From Spongiactinospora gelatinilytica (GTDB lineage Bacteria; Actinomycetota; Actinomycetes; Streptosporangiales; Streptosporangiaceae): a stretch of 38,179 nt of DNA. Position numbers and translations under genes: made by a program. Below are positions 8,518 through 16,149 of this stretch, piece by piece (position 1 is the first letter of the stretch; each line of letters starts with the position of its first letter). The DNA is taken from contig NZ_POUA01000026.1 in the NCBI RefSeq assembly GCF_003236385.1, positions 1 through 38,179 of the forward strand, read 5' to 3'. Below the pieces are notes generated by a model. It made no database searches. It saw nothing but the letters and a program-made list of their open reading frames with translations, and had not been told where the DNA came from.

Positions 8518-9741
8518 GTGACTGCCTCACGACGCGCGCGCCGCAGACTCGGCGAGAACACCCGCTCGATCCACCTGCCCCGGCCGGAGACCCCCGGTCA
8601 GTCCACCTTCGGTCTGCCGGTGTGGCGGGCCGCGTCGTGGAACTTCCGAAACTCCGCGGAGTACGCCGACGTGCTCGGCGGCCAGGGCCCCGGCCACGCC
8701 CTCGGCCGCATCGACAACCCCACCACGTCCTCCTTCGCCGCCGCAGTGGCCTCGCTGGAGGGCGCCGCCGCGCCGGAGGACGTGGCCGGCCAGGCGTTCG
8801 CGTCCGGCATGGCGGCCGTCCAGGCCGTGTTCTTGACGTTCCTGCGCGCGGGCTCGCACGTACTGGCCCCCAGCCCCGTGTACGGCGGGACGTTCTCCCT
8901 GCTCACCAACGTGCTGAGCCGGTTCGGCGTGACCGCCGACTTCGTGGACTACGCCGACCTCGCCCGCGTCCGGGCCGCCGTGCGCCCCGGCACGAAGATC
9001 ATCTACGCCGAGACCATGGCCGACCCCACCATGGCCGTGGCCGACCTGCGCGGCCTCTACCGGATCGCGCGCGGCGCAGGGGCGCTCCTGGTCGTGGACT
9101 CCACGCTGGCCACCCCCGTCGTGTGCCGCCCGCTCGAACACGGCGCGGATCTCGTCCTGCACTCCGCCACCAGATACCTCGGCGGGCACGACGACTCCAC
9201 CGGCGGCGTGGTCGTCGGCCGGCCCGGCCTGATCCAGCGGTTACGCGAGGTGCGCATCGACACCGGCTGCTCGCTGTCCCCCGACGAGGCCTTCCTGCTG
9301 CGGCGCGGCATGGAGACCCTGCCGCTGCGGGTGCGCCGCATGTGCTCCACCGCGATGGTGTTCGCCGCCTCGGTCGCCAAGCACCCCGCCGTGCGCCGGG
9401 TGGACTACCCCGGGCTGCCCGACCACCCGGGCAACCTGCTCGCCAGGCAACTGTTCGACTCCGGCCCGGAGGGCACCCGGTACGGCGCCTGCGTCACGGT
9501 CACCCCCGCCGGCGGCTACGAGGCGGGGGCCGCCCTCGCCGACGGACTCCGGCTGGCCGGGATCGGTTCGGCGGTCGGCGGCACGCACACCAAGGCCGCG
9601 CACGTCGCCGCCACGGTCCGCCCGACCGGGAAAGAAGCGGGGGTCGACGTGGGCGCGGTGCGCTTCTCCGTCGGGCTGGAGGACGCCGAAGACCTGATCG
9701 CCGACGTGACCAGGGCACTCGATTCCCTTCGTTCACCCTGA
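8518..9741 (+). CDS. Cys/Met-metabolism PLP-enzyme family protein lacking the usual PLP lysine
   Basis: A 407-aa member of the cystathionine gamma-synthase/gamma-lyase family. SGMAAVQAVF, SPVYGGTFSLL, the PLP-pyridine Asp in VVDSTLATPVV and the C-terminal VRFSVGLEDAEDL are present. The active-site motif normally read as HSATKYLGGH is HSATRYLGGH here: residue 219 is Arg (AGA codon), where family members have the Schiff-base Lys. The usual YSR..NPT phosphate-site Tyr is also replaced (ALGRIDNPT). It may be a pseudoenzyme or a sequencing variant. The GTG start at 8518 is 9 bp after gpsA. It is probably not a normal lyase unless another lysine substitutes. Confidence 0.88.
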   Translation: MTASRRARRRLGENTRSIHLPRPETPGQSTFGLPVWRAASWNFRNSAEYADVLGGQGPGHALGRIDNPTTSSFAAAVASLEGAAAPEDVAGQAFASGMAAVQAVFLTFLRAGSHVLAPSPVYGGTFSLLTNVLSRFGVTADFVDYADLARVRAAVRPGTKIIYAETMADPTMAVADLRGLYRIARGAGALLVVDSTLATPVVCRPLEHGADLVLHSATRYLGGHDDSTGGVVVGRPGLIQRLREVRIDTGCSLSPDEAFLLRRGMETLPLRVRRMCSTAMVFAASVAKHPAVRRVDYPGLPDHPGNLLARQLFDSGPEGTRYGACVTVTPAGGYEAGAALADGLRLAGIGSAVGGTHTKAAHVAATVRPTGKEAGVDVGAVRFSVGLEDAEDLIADVTRALDSLRSP

Positions 9742-9802
9742 ACCCCGTAGATACCGGTAGATGTGGCCCGTGTCGGCCCGGAGAGAAACCCCGCTGGGAG
9801 GG

Positions 9803-9816
9803 TAGATTCGGGCATC
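9803..9816 (+). promoter_or_regulatory. -10 element next to the ddl start
   Basis: TAGATT (9803-9808) is eight bases before the ddl ATG at 9817. GGGAGGG (9797-9802 region) could instead act as a distant Shine-Dalgarno on a longer transcript, so leaderless use is only possible. Confidence 0.35.
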
Positions 9817-10914
9817 ATGAACGAGCAGCGTGAGCGCCGGCCGCGCGTCGCCGTCGTCTTCGGCGGGCGCAACTCCGAGCACGCGGTGTCACTCCTCGGA
9901 GCGGGCAGCGTGCTCTCGGTGATCGATCGCGACAAGTACGACGTCGTGCCGGTCGGCATCACCCAGGACGGGCGGTGGGTGCTCGCGTCGGGTGAGCAGC
10001 GGTACGCGATCGAGGCCACCGTCGATGAGTCCGGCCCCGCCCTCGCGCTGCCCACCGGAGAGGCGTCGCTGGTCGCGCTCTCGCCTGGGCGCATCCCCGA
10101 GGAGCTGGGCGCGGTCGATGTGGTGTTCCCGGTGCTGCACGGGCCGTTCGGAGAGGACGGCACGATCCAGGGCCTGCTGGAGATGGCCGGCGTGCGCTAC
10201 GTCGGGTCAGGGGTCCTGGCCAGCAGTGTCGGCATGGACAAGGAGTACATGAAGGCCGTGCTGGCCGCCGCAGGGCTGCCGATCGGCAGGTACGCCGTGG
10301 TCCGCGACCGCGACTGGCGGCTGGACCGCGAGCGGGTGCTGAAGGAGGTCCAGGGCCTCGGCTGGCCGGTCTTCGTCAAGCCCGCGCGGGCCGGGTCCAG
10401 CCAGGGCATCTCCAGGGCCACCGCGCCGGGCGAGCTGGCCGAGGCGATCGAGCTGGCCAGGGCGCACGACCCGAAGGTGCTCGTGGAGGCCGCGATCGAG
10501 GGCCGGGAGATCGAGTGCGCGGTGCTGGAGTCGCTGGACGACGCGCCGCCGGTGGCCGGCGTGCCCGGCGAGGTGCTGATCCGCGACGACCACGAGTTCT
10601 ACGACTTCACCGCCAAGTACACCGAGGGCCACATCGACCTCGACGTGCCCGCGCGGGTGCCGGCGGAGGTCACCGAGCGGCTGAAGTCCATGGCGGTGCG
10701 CGCCTTCGAGGCGCTGAGCTGCGAGGGGCTGGCGCGGGTCGACTTCTTCCACACGCCCGACGGCGGCATCGTGCTGAACGAGATCAACACGATGCCGGGG
10801 TTCACCGCGACGTCGGTCGCGCCGCAGCTCTGGGCGGCCAGCGGCCTGCCGTACCCCGGTCTGGTGGACCGGCTCATCCAGCTCGCCCTACGGCGGTCCG
10901 TCGGCCTGCGCTGA
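9817..10914 (+). CDS. ddl: D-alanine--D-alanine ligase
   Basis: Ddl (365 aa) is an ATP-grasp ligase that makes the D-Ala-D-Ala end of the peptidoglycan stem peptide in the cytoplasm. The N-terminal VVFGGRNSEHAVSLLGA, VLHGPFGEDGTIQGLLE, the ATP-binding FVKPARAGSSQGIS, and the metal/substrate loop VDFFHTPDGGIVLNEINTMPGFT are intact. A Tyr in the HEFYDFTAKYTEG loop fits ordinary D-Ala-D-Ala enzymes rather than D-Ala-D-Lac resistance ligases. The ATG at 9817 gives the normal N-terminus. It ends 12 bp before a convergent lipoprotein gene. Confidence 0.97.
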   Translation: MNEQRERRPRVAVVFGGRNSEHAVSLLGAGSVLSVIDRDKYDVVPVGITQDGRWVLASGEQRYAIEATVDESGPALALPTGEASLVALSPGRIPEELGAVDVVFPVLHGPFGEDGTIQGLLEMAGVRYVGSGVLASSVGMDKEYMKAVLAAAGLPIGRYAVVRDRDWRLDRERVLKEVQGLGWPVFVKPARAGSSQGISRATAPGELAEAIELARAHDPKVLVEAAIEGREIECAVLESLDDAPPVAGVPGEVLIRDDHEFYDFTAKYTEGHIDLDVPARVPAEVTERLKSMAVRAFEALSCEGLARVDFFHTPDGGIVLNEINTMPGFTATSVAPQLWAASGLPYPGLVDRLIQLALRRSVGLR

Positions 10915-10926
10915 GCCCCGGGCGGC

Positions 10927-11367
10927 TCAGCCGGGCAGCGCCCGCTTGATCGGGGCGGCCAGCCGGCCGAGCACGATCCCCGGGGTGTGCGCGCGCGACA
11001 TGGTGATCTCGACGTATCCGCCGCCGGTCACGGCGGTGTAGAGGGTCGGGGCCTTCGGGTCGGGGAACCACCCGACGCCGTTGATCTCGGCAAGCCGGTC
11101 GGTGGGCGCCATCAGTGCCGGGCGCGGCACGCCGCAGCGCAGCGCGATCTCGCCCGCGCCCCACACCGTCACGTACGGCGACGGCGGCTCGGACTCCACG
11201 CGCTCGGCCCCGTCCAGCGACCGCGGCAGCAGGCCCTGTAGTTGCCGGCAGGCCGCGGCGGTCGCCCCCTGCGGGGCCGGCGGCTCGACGCGCACGGCTC
11301 CGCCGCACCCCGCCAGCGCCGCCACCGCCGCGATGACCACCGCCGGAATCAGTGTCGCTTTCCTCAA
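10927..11367 (-). CDS. DUF3515-type lipoprotein
   Basis: A 146-aa secreted lipoprotein. It has a signal peptide (MRKATLIPAVVIAAVAALAG) with lipobox LAGC, acylated Cys at residue 21. A compact mature domain contains two more Cys (ACRQLQGLL and ALRCGVP), probably a disulfide. Sequence and position beside ddl match the actinobacterial DUF3515 family, whose function is unknown; an envelope role is inferred from the lipid anchor and neighbour. The only usable start is TTG at 11367, since an in-frame stop lies just upstream. It follows the Lrp-like gene by 23 bp on the same strand. Confidence 0.88.
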   Translation of the reverse strand: MRKATLIPAVVIAAVAALAGCGGAVRVEPPAPQGATAAACRQLQGLLPRSLDGAERVESEPPSPYVTVWGAGEIALRCGVPRPALMAPTDRLAEINGVGWFPDPKAPTLYTAVTGGGYVEITMSRAHTPGIVLGRLAAPIKRALPG

Positions 11368-11390
11368 ACCCGGCTCTCGCTAGATGTTCG

Positions 11391-11624
11391 CTAGATATGG
11401 ACGATCGGACACGTAAGCGTACGCGTGATGCCCTCGACCGCCTGAATCTGGGCCACCACCAGCTTGCCCAGCTCGTCCACGTTGTTCGCCTCGGCCCGGA
11501 CGATCACGTCGTAGGGGCCGGTGACGTCTTCGGCCTGGGTGACTCCGATGATCGAGGAGATTTCGCCGGCCACCTCCGCGGCCTTTCCGACCTCGGTCTG
11601 GATAAGGATGTACGCCTGCACCAT
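11391..11624 (-). CDS. Stand-alone Lrp/AsnC effector-binding (RAM) domain protein
   Basis: A 77-aa protein consisting only of the Lrp/AsnC ligand-binding domain (MVQAYILIQTEVGKAAEVA, then VTGPYDVIVRAEA, VEGITRTLTCPIVHI). It lacks the helix-turn-helix of full-length Lrp proteins. These alpha-beta sandwich domains form dimers and higher oligomers and bind amino acids. The ATG at 11624 has GGGAGG about six bases upstream, so the longer frame starting at 11666 is not needed. It is probably co-transcribed with the downstream DUF3515 gene and divergent from thiL. The ligand and partner are unknown. Confidence 0.9.
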   Translation of the reverse strand: MVQAYILIQTEVGKAAEVAGEISSIIGVTQAEDVTGPYDVIVRAEANNVDELGKLVVAQIQAVEGITRTLTCPIVHI

Positions 11625-11670
11625 CACGTCCTCCCGGGCGGGCAGAGCTGGTCGGACCAGCGTCAATCAC

Positions 11671-11730
11671 CTGTATCAGCTTGGATCTGAATAGATCGGC
11701 TTGGATCGGCTTGGATCAGTTTGGATCAGC
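11671..11730 (+). repeat. Ten-base tandem repeat upstream of thiL
   Basis: Units begin TTGGATC at 11681, 11701, 11711 and 11721, with degenerate units at 11671 (ctgtatcagc) and 11691 (atagatcggc). The consensus is TTGGATCRGY with a strict 10-bp period, about one helical turn. The last unit overlaps the likely thiL -35. This looks like a phased array of protein-binding sites. Confidence 0.8.
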
Positions 11731-11751
11731 GCCGAAGGGCCACCGTACCCT
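11721..11751 (+). promoter_or_regulatory. Candidate thiL promoter
   Basis: TTGGAT (11721-11726), 19 bases, TACCCT (11746-11751). Transcription would begin near 11758, just ahead of the AGGAGG Shine-Dalgarno at 11762-11767. The long spacer makes it a weak match that may need an activator. Confidence 0.4.
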
Positions 11752-11773
11752 GAGTTGCGTTAGGAGGTGCGTC

Positions 11774-12712
11774 ATCACAGTCGGAGATTTCGGCGAATTC
11801 AGTCTTGTGACTCGCATCGCCCGGCGGCTGCCACAGGGCGACGGTGTTCTTCTGGGTCCGGGCGACGATGCCGCGCTGGTCAGCGTCCCGGACGGACGGG
11901 TCGTGGTGTCGACAGATCTGTTACTTGAGGGTAGGCACTTCCGCCGCGATTGGTCCAGCGGACAGGACATCGGCCGTAAGGCGGCGGCCCAGAATCTCGC
12001 CGACATCGCCGCCATGGGCGCCCGGCCCACCGCCCTGCTGGTCGGCCTGGGCATTCCGCCGGACACCTCCGTCGCGTGGGTGGACGAGTTGTTCGACGGC
12101 CTGCGGGAGGAATGCGCCCTGGTCGGGGCCAGCGTGGTGGGCGGTGACATCGCGCGTTCCGAGGCGGTGATGTTGGGGGTGACCGCGCTGGGCGACCTAA
12201 GGGACCGCGCGCCGGTGACCCGCGCGGGCGCCCGCCCCTCCGATGTCGTGGCCGTGACGGGGCGGCTCGGGCACGCCGCGGCGGGGCTCGCCCTGCTGAC
12301 GGCGGGCGCGCGCGACTCGGGGCCACTGGTGGACGCGCACCGCAGGCCGCGCCCGCCGTACGCGATGGGGCCGCGGGCGGCCGAGCTGGGGGCGACCGCG
12401 ATGCTCGACGTCAGTGACGGCCTGCTCCAGGACCTCGGGCACGTGGCGGAGAGCAGCGGCGTGCGCATCGAACTGGACTCCGCGGCCTTCGCCGTTCCGC
12501 GGGAGTTGCGGCAGGCCGCGGCGGAGCTGGGCGCCGACCCGCTGACCTGGGTGCTCACGGGCGGTGACGATCACGCGCTGGCCGCCGCCTTCCCCGCCGG
12601 GATAGGGCTTTCCGGGCAATGGCAGGTCATCGGGACGGTGACCGAGGGCCGTGGAGTCCTGGTGGACGGACGTGAGTACGGCAGGGGCGGTTGGGATCAC
12701 TTCGCTGTGTGA
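11774..12712 (+). CDS. thiL: Thiamine-monophosphate kinase with an apparent ATC start
   Basis: ThiL phosphorylates thiamine monophosphate to thiamine diphosphate. Family features are GEFSLVTRIARRL at the N-terminus, GPGDDAALV, STDLLLEGRHF, ADIAAMGA, SVVGGDIARS and DVSDGLLQDLGH. AGGAGG at 11762-11767 is followed six bases later by in-frame ATC, and the protein read from there (ITVGDFGEFSL) lines up with the normal ThiL N-terminus. No ATG, GTG or TTG lies in frame between the Shine-Dalgarno and the conserved region; the next GTG (11807) would remove conserved residues, and an in-frame TTG at 11681 lies upstream of the candidate promoter. About 312 aa. Function is certain; the start is the oddity. 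Confidence 0.93.
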   Translation: MTVGDFGEFSLVTRIARRLPQGDGVLLGPGDDAALVSVPDGRVVVSTDLLLEGRHFRRDWSSGQDIGRKAAAQNLADIAAMGARPTALLVGLGIPPDTSVAWVDELFDGLREECALVGASVVGGDIARSEAVMLGVTALGDLRDRAPVTRAGARPSDVVAVTGRLGHAAAGLALLTAGARDSGPLVDAHRRPRPPYAMGPRAAELGATAMLDVSDGLLQDLGHVAESSGVRIELDSAAFAVPRELRQAAAELGADPLTWVLTGGDDHALAAAFPAGIGLSGQWQVIGTVTEGRGVLVDGREYGRGGWDHFAV

Positions 12713-12744
12713 CCATGGGTTGTGACTATTGTGAACTTTGTGAC
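12708..12744 (+). repeat. TGTGAC direct repeats upstream of the CBM2-like protein gene
   Basis: TGTGAC at 12708 and 12721, TGTGAA at 12730 and TGTGAC at 12739; the last three are exactly 9 bp apart. They lie in an AT-rich patch overlapping the thiL end and the next promoter, so they could be activator or repressor half-sites. Confidence 0.6.
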
Positions 12745-12766
12745 AAATAAGTGGTAAAGATGTTAT
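12738..12766 (+). promoter_or_regulatory. Candidate promoter for the CBM2-like protein gene
   Basis: TTGTGA (12738-12743), a 17-base spacer, TGTTAT (12761-12766), in a locally AT-rich stretch. The -35 is itself one of the TGTGAC repeats. Confidence 0.45.
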
Positions 12767-12805
12767 GAAGTTGGGCGGCCATGGTTCCCGACAGGAAGGG
12801 CTGTG

Positions 12806-14278
12806 ATGGGCCGCCACGGCACAGAAGGATCCGAGCCGCAACGCAGGCGGGGGAGGCGCAGGTCGGACGACCTGACCCCGCCGGCCGAGGCGACCGGTCC
12901 CTACGAGCCCGTGTCTCCTCGCAGGCTCCCCGAGGACGACGACGCCGCCGAATGGACCGCCGAGTGGCGGGTCCCCGACGGCGACAACGCGTTGGGCGAA
13001 ACCCCCGGCCGCCACGAGTGGCCGGAGATCACCGAAGCGCGGACCGGGCAGTGGGCCACGGGCCCACGACAGGAGGAGGAGCCCCACGCGGCGGTCTCCC
13101 CGCCCCCCGCCTCCCCGATGGCGACGCCGGTCCCCGAGCCGGCTCCCGCGACGGCCGAATGGCCGGATGTGACCGGTGTCGAGCACACCGCCGCCTATGA
13201 CGTGCCGCGCGAGGAGTACGGCGAGCCGGCCGCGCCCGAGCCGTTCCCCGCCGACGACCCCGGCGAGCCCTCCTACGAGCGCCGCCCGCCGCCGCCCGAC
13301 CGGCTCGTGTACTCCCCGCACCGTTCAGCGGGCCCAGAAGGCGACACGGAAGGCGATCAGACCACGCGGACCGGCTTTCTCGGTTCCGGGTGGCAGGGTG
13401 ACGACGACGATTCCTCTCCCGGGCCCTACAAGGGCGTCTGGGGCGGCGAGAAGCTGGCGGCCGAGCCCAGGAAGCGGGGCCGGGTCGCGGTGCTCTCCGT
13501 GGCCGCCGTGGTGGCCCTGCTCGGCGGGTCGGTGGCCGGAGTGCAGCTCATGACCCGCTCGGCCGAGACGCCGGCCGCGACCAAGCTCGTCACCGCGCCG
13601 AGTGCGAGCGCCACGCCGGGCACGCCCAGCGAGCCCGCGGAGGCCTCCGAAGAGGAGGCAGAGCCCACCGCCGAGAAGACCGACGAGCCGGTGAAGAAGC
13701 CCAAGACGAGCGCCCCCGCCCAGCCGACGCAGACCGCCGCGCCGCGTCTCACCCAACGGCCCCGCGCCACCCAAGAGCCGCGGCCGAAGAAGACCCGCAC
13801 TCAGGAAGCGCCGGACGAGGTGGAGAGCCCGAAGCGGGACAACCCGCCGACCAAGTCCCCCGCGCCGAACGAAGAACCGCCCGTGAGGGACGACCAGAAG
13901 CGGCCCGCGCCGCCGCCCGCCCAGCCCACGACCGGGCCGACCAGCCCGCCCGACGGCGGCGGCCTCGACTCCCGCGACGACAACGTCGTCGAGATCGATG
14001 TGGACCTCTTCGGCAGGCTGGCCGGCTACTCCGCCGAGCTGTCGATCGCCAACGGCTCCGCCACGGACCTGACCGGCGTCACCTTGAACCTCGCGGTGAG
14101 CGGCAAGGTCACCAAGGTGGAGGGCGCCGACTGGGACTACAGTGACGGCACTCTCACGCTGCGCCTGCCCAGGGCGATCCCGGCGGGCGGCCAGGTGAGC
14201 GTCGAGTACCGTGCGCTCGGCCGGTCCAAGGCCCCCAGCTCCTGCGAGGTCATCGGGATCACCTGCCTGCTCAGGTGA
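12806..14278 (+). CDS. Single-pass membrane protein with Pro-rich stalk and CBM2-like domain
   Basis: A 490-aa type II-like membrane protein. Residues about 1-222 are a polar, Pro/Glu-rich disordered cytoplasmic part with an N-terminal basic patch (RRRGRRRSDD). A single membrane helix (VAVLSVAAVVALLGGSVAGV) lies near residue 228. A long Pro/Thr/Lys-rich outer stalk spans about residues 250-390. The C-terminal ~100 residues are beta-rich (GYSAELSIANGSATDLTGV, DWDYSDGTLTLRLP) with a late Cys pair (SCEVIGITC), similar in layout to CBM2-type cellulose-binding domains or other Ig-like wall modules. A GGAAGG site precedes the ATG. Wall or polysaccharide binding is inference. It may be linked to the convergent two-component genes. 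Confidence 0.85.
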   Translation: MGRHGTEGSEPQRRRGRRRSDDLTPPAEATGPYEPVSPRRLPEDDDAAEWTAEWRVPDGDNALGETPGRHEWPEITEARTGQWATGPRQEEEPHAAVSPPPASPMATPVPEPAPATAEWPDVTGVEHTAAYDVPREEYGEPAAPEPFPADDPGEPSYERRPPPPDRLVYSPHRSAGPEGDTEGDQTTRTGFLGSGWQGDDDDSSPGPYKGVWGGEKLAAEPRKRGRVAVLSVAAVVALLGGSVAGVQLMTRSAETPAATKLVTAPSASATPGTPSEPAEASEEEAEPTAEKTDEPVKKPKTSAPAQPTQTAAPRLTQRPRATQEPRPKKTRTQEAPDEVESPKRDNPPTKSPAPNEEPPVRDDQKRPAPPPAQPTTGPTSPPDGGGLDSRDDNVVEIDVDLFGRLAGYSAELSIANGSATDLTGVTLNLAVSGKVTKVEGADWDYSDGTLTLRLPRAIPAGGQVSVEYRALGRSKAPSSCEVIGITCLLR

Positions 14279-14288
14279 CCGGGGCCGG

Positions 14289-14939
14289 TCAGGCCCAGCC
14301 CGGCCGCACCAGGCCGGTCTCGTAGCCGATGACGACGAGCTGCGCGCGGTCGTGCGCGGCGAGTTTGGCCATGATCCGGTTGACGTGGGTCTTCACGGTG
14401 GCCGGGCTCATGTGCAGCCGCGCGGCGATCTGGCCGTTGTTCAGGCCCCCGGCGACGTGGGACAGGACCTCGCGCTCGCGGTCGGTCAGCGGGGCCAGCC
14501 TGGCCGTGCTGGGCGACGCGTCCGGCCGCGCGGCGAACTCCTCGATGAGCCGCCGCGTGACGCCGGGGGACAGCAGCGCGTCGCCCCTGGCCGCGACGCG
14601 TACGGCGTGCCGCAGCTCGGCCGGTTCCGCGTCCTTGACCAGGAAGCCGCTGGCCCCCGCCCGAAGCGCCTCATAGACGTACTCGTCCAGGTCGAACGTG
14701 GTCACCACGACCACCCGGGTGGCCGACCCGGCCAGCCGGCGGGTGGCCTCAAGGCCGTCCAGCTCGGGCATGCGGATGTCCATCAGGGCCACGGCGGGAC
14801 GCAGCTCGGCGGCCATCCGCACGGCCTCCCTGCCGTCGGCGGCCTCGCCGATCACCGTCAGGTCGTCCTCGCAGTCGAGCAGCGCCCGCAGACCGGCCCG
14901 CACCAGCGGCTGGTCGTCGGCGAGCAGCACGGTGATCAC
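14289..14939 (-). CDS. NarL/LuxR-type response regulator
   Basis: A 216-aa response regulator. The receiver domain covers residues 1-120, with acidic pair DD at 8-9, phosphoacceptor Asp54 (ALMDIRMPELDG), Thr in VVVTTFD and Lys in FLVKDAEP. A LuxR-type helix-turn-helix occupies about residues 148-210 (LTDREREVLSHVAGGLNNGQ, ATVKTHVNRIMAKL). It overlaps the upstream kinase gene by four bases (ATGA), so the two are translationally coupled. It probably regulates its own promoter and perhaps neighbouring genes; the signal is unknown. Confidence 0.96.
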   Translation of the reverse strand: MITVLLADDQPLVRAGLRALLDCEDDLTVIGEAADGREAVRMAAELRPAVALMDIRMPELDGLEATRRLAGSATRVVVVTTFDLDEYVYEALRAGASGFLVKDAEPAELRHAVRVAARGDALLSPGVTRRLIEEFAARPDASPSTARLAPLTDREREVLSHVAGGLNNGQIAARLHMSPATVKTHVNRIMAKLAAHDRAQLVVIGYETGLVRPGWA

Positions 14940-16105
14940 GAGGCGCCGACCGGCAGGGCGGCGGCCGGGGCGAGCGGGAGCCGGGCGACCACCTGGAAGC
15001 CGCCGTCCGGGCCGTCGCCCGCGCTGAGCCGCCCCCCGACGGCCGCGACCCGCTCGGCCATCCCGGCGAGCCCGTGCCCGCCGGTCTCCAGACCGCCTCG
15101 CCCCCGGCCGTCGTCGTCGATCCGGACGACCAGGCCATCGGACTCGAAGCTCAGGCTCACCCGGGCGCGGCTCGCGGCGGCGTGCCGGATGGTGTTCGTC
15201 AGCGCCTCCTGCACGACGCGGTAGACCGTCAGGTCCACGGCGGGCGGCAGCGGACGCCGTACGCCCGTCACCTCCATCTCCACCGGGACGCCCGCCGTGG
15301 TGATGAGATCGCCCAGCCGCTCTGTGCCCGGCGCGGGGCGGCGGGCGTCAAGGGCGTCGGAGGATTCGGGTGATTCGGGTGATTCGGGGGTGCGCAGGAC
15401 GCCAAGGATGTCCTTCATCTCGGTCAGCGCCTCGCGGCTCGCCGTACGGATGACCGCGAGCGCGTCACGGGCCTCGCCGGGCCCGCCCGCGCGCTCCACG
15501 GCCTCCGCCGCCACGGCCGCGTGCAGCGCGATCAGCGAGATCGTGTGCGAGGTGACGTCGTGCAGCTCCCTGGCGACCTTCAGCCGCTCCTCCTGCGCCC
15601 TGCGCAGCGCGGCCTCCTCGCGGGTGCGCTCGGCCTCGGCCGCCCGGCGTTCGACCTCGGCGGTGTAGGCCCTGCGGGCCCTGGACACCTCGGCGAGCTG
15701 GGCGGCGACCAGCACGATCAGCCCCCAGATCAGCAACGCGACCATGTGGTCCACGCTCGGCTGGGCGAGGGCGGCCGTCGCCGGGATCGCGACCATGGCC
15801 CCCGCGCCGATCCACCCCGCCGCCCTGCGGTCGGCCGCGATCAGGGTGAACACCGCGATGAGCGCGGGAGCGGGCCAGAACGCGTAGGGGTAGCCGAGCG
15901 CGAAGTGGACCGCGGCGGCCCCGCCGGTGATCGCCAGCGCGATCTCGGGGTGCGTACGCCGTGGCAGCAGGCCCAGCACGCACCCGGCCAGCAGCGCCCA
16001 GCCGAGCGGGTCGATCGGCCGGGCGTCGGGCTGGTTGCCCTGGGCGAGCATGGACGTGCTGAACACGACCACACCGATGGCGATGACCAGCGCGAACCTA
16101 TTCAT
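14936..16105 (-). CDS. NarL-type sensor histidine kinase
   Basis: A 389-aa membrane kinase. The first ~135 residues form about four or five membrane helices with almost no extracellular domain, suggesting the signal is sensed in or at the membrane. A coiled coil (about 138-170) leads to the HisKA_3 phosphoacceptor helix with His182 (VARELHDVTSHTISLI). The HATPase domain has the N-box QEALTNTIRHA and the GRGRGGLETGGHGLAGM G-box. A short acidic linker made of repeated Glu-Ser-Pro is encoded by three 9-base repeats (15363-15389). The architecture matches DesK/LiaS-like kinases. The start has a leaderless-type -10. Confidence 0.95.
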   Translation of the reverse strand: MNRFALVIAIGVVVFSTSMLAQGNQPDARPIDPLGWALLAGCVLGLLPRRTHPEIALAITGGAAAVHFALGYPYAFWPAPALIAVFTLIAADRRAAGWIGAGAMVAIPATAALAQPSVDHMVALLIWGLIVLVAAQLAEVSRARRAYTAEVERRAAEAERTREEAALRRAQEERLKVARELHDVTSHTISLIALHAAVAAEAVERAGGPGEARDALAVIRTASREALTEMKDILGVLRTPESPESPESSDALDARRPAPGTERLGDLITTAGVPVEMEVTGVRRPLPPAVDLTVYRVVQEALTNTIRHAAASRARVSLSFESDGLVVRIDDDGRGRGGLETGGHGLAGMAERVAAVGGRLSAGDGPDGGFQVVARLPLAPAAALPVGAS

Positions 16106-16117
16106 TCCGGCACACTA
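16106..16117 (-). promoter_or_regulatory. Leaderless -10 element of the sensor kinase
   Basis: On the minus strand TAGTGT (16117-16112) is six bases ahead of the kinase ATG at 16105; no Shine-Dalgarno is present. Confidence 0.45.
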
Positions 16118-16149
16118 ACCGCGGCGGGCCGGGCCTGGAATACGGCCAT

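Noticed and set aside
11671-11730. CRISPR-like array before thiL
   Set aside because: The units are only 10 bp with no spacers and no cas genes; it is a simple phased repeat.
11640-11773. TPP riboswitch upstream of thiL
   Set aside because: No recognisable conserved THI-box core, and the likely leader is only about 15 bases long.
15363-15389. Nine-base tandem repeat in the kinase gene as a regulatory repeat
   Set aside because: It is in frame and encodes repeated Glu-Ser-Pro in a linker, which is ordinary low-complexity coding sequence.
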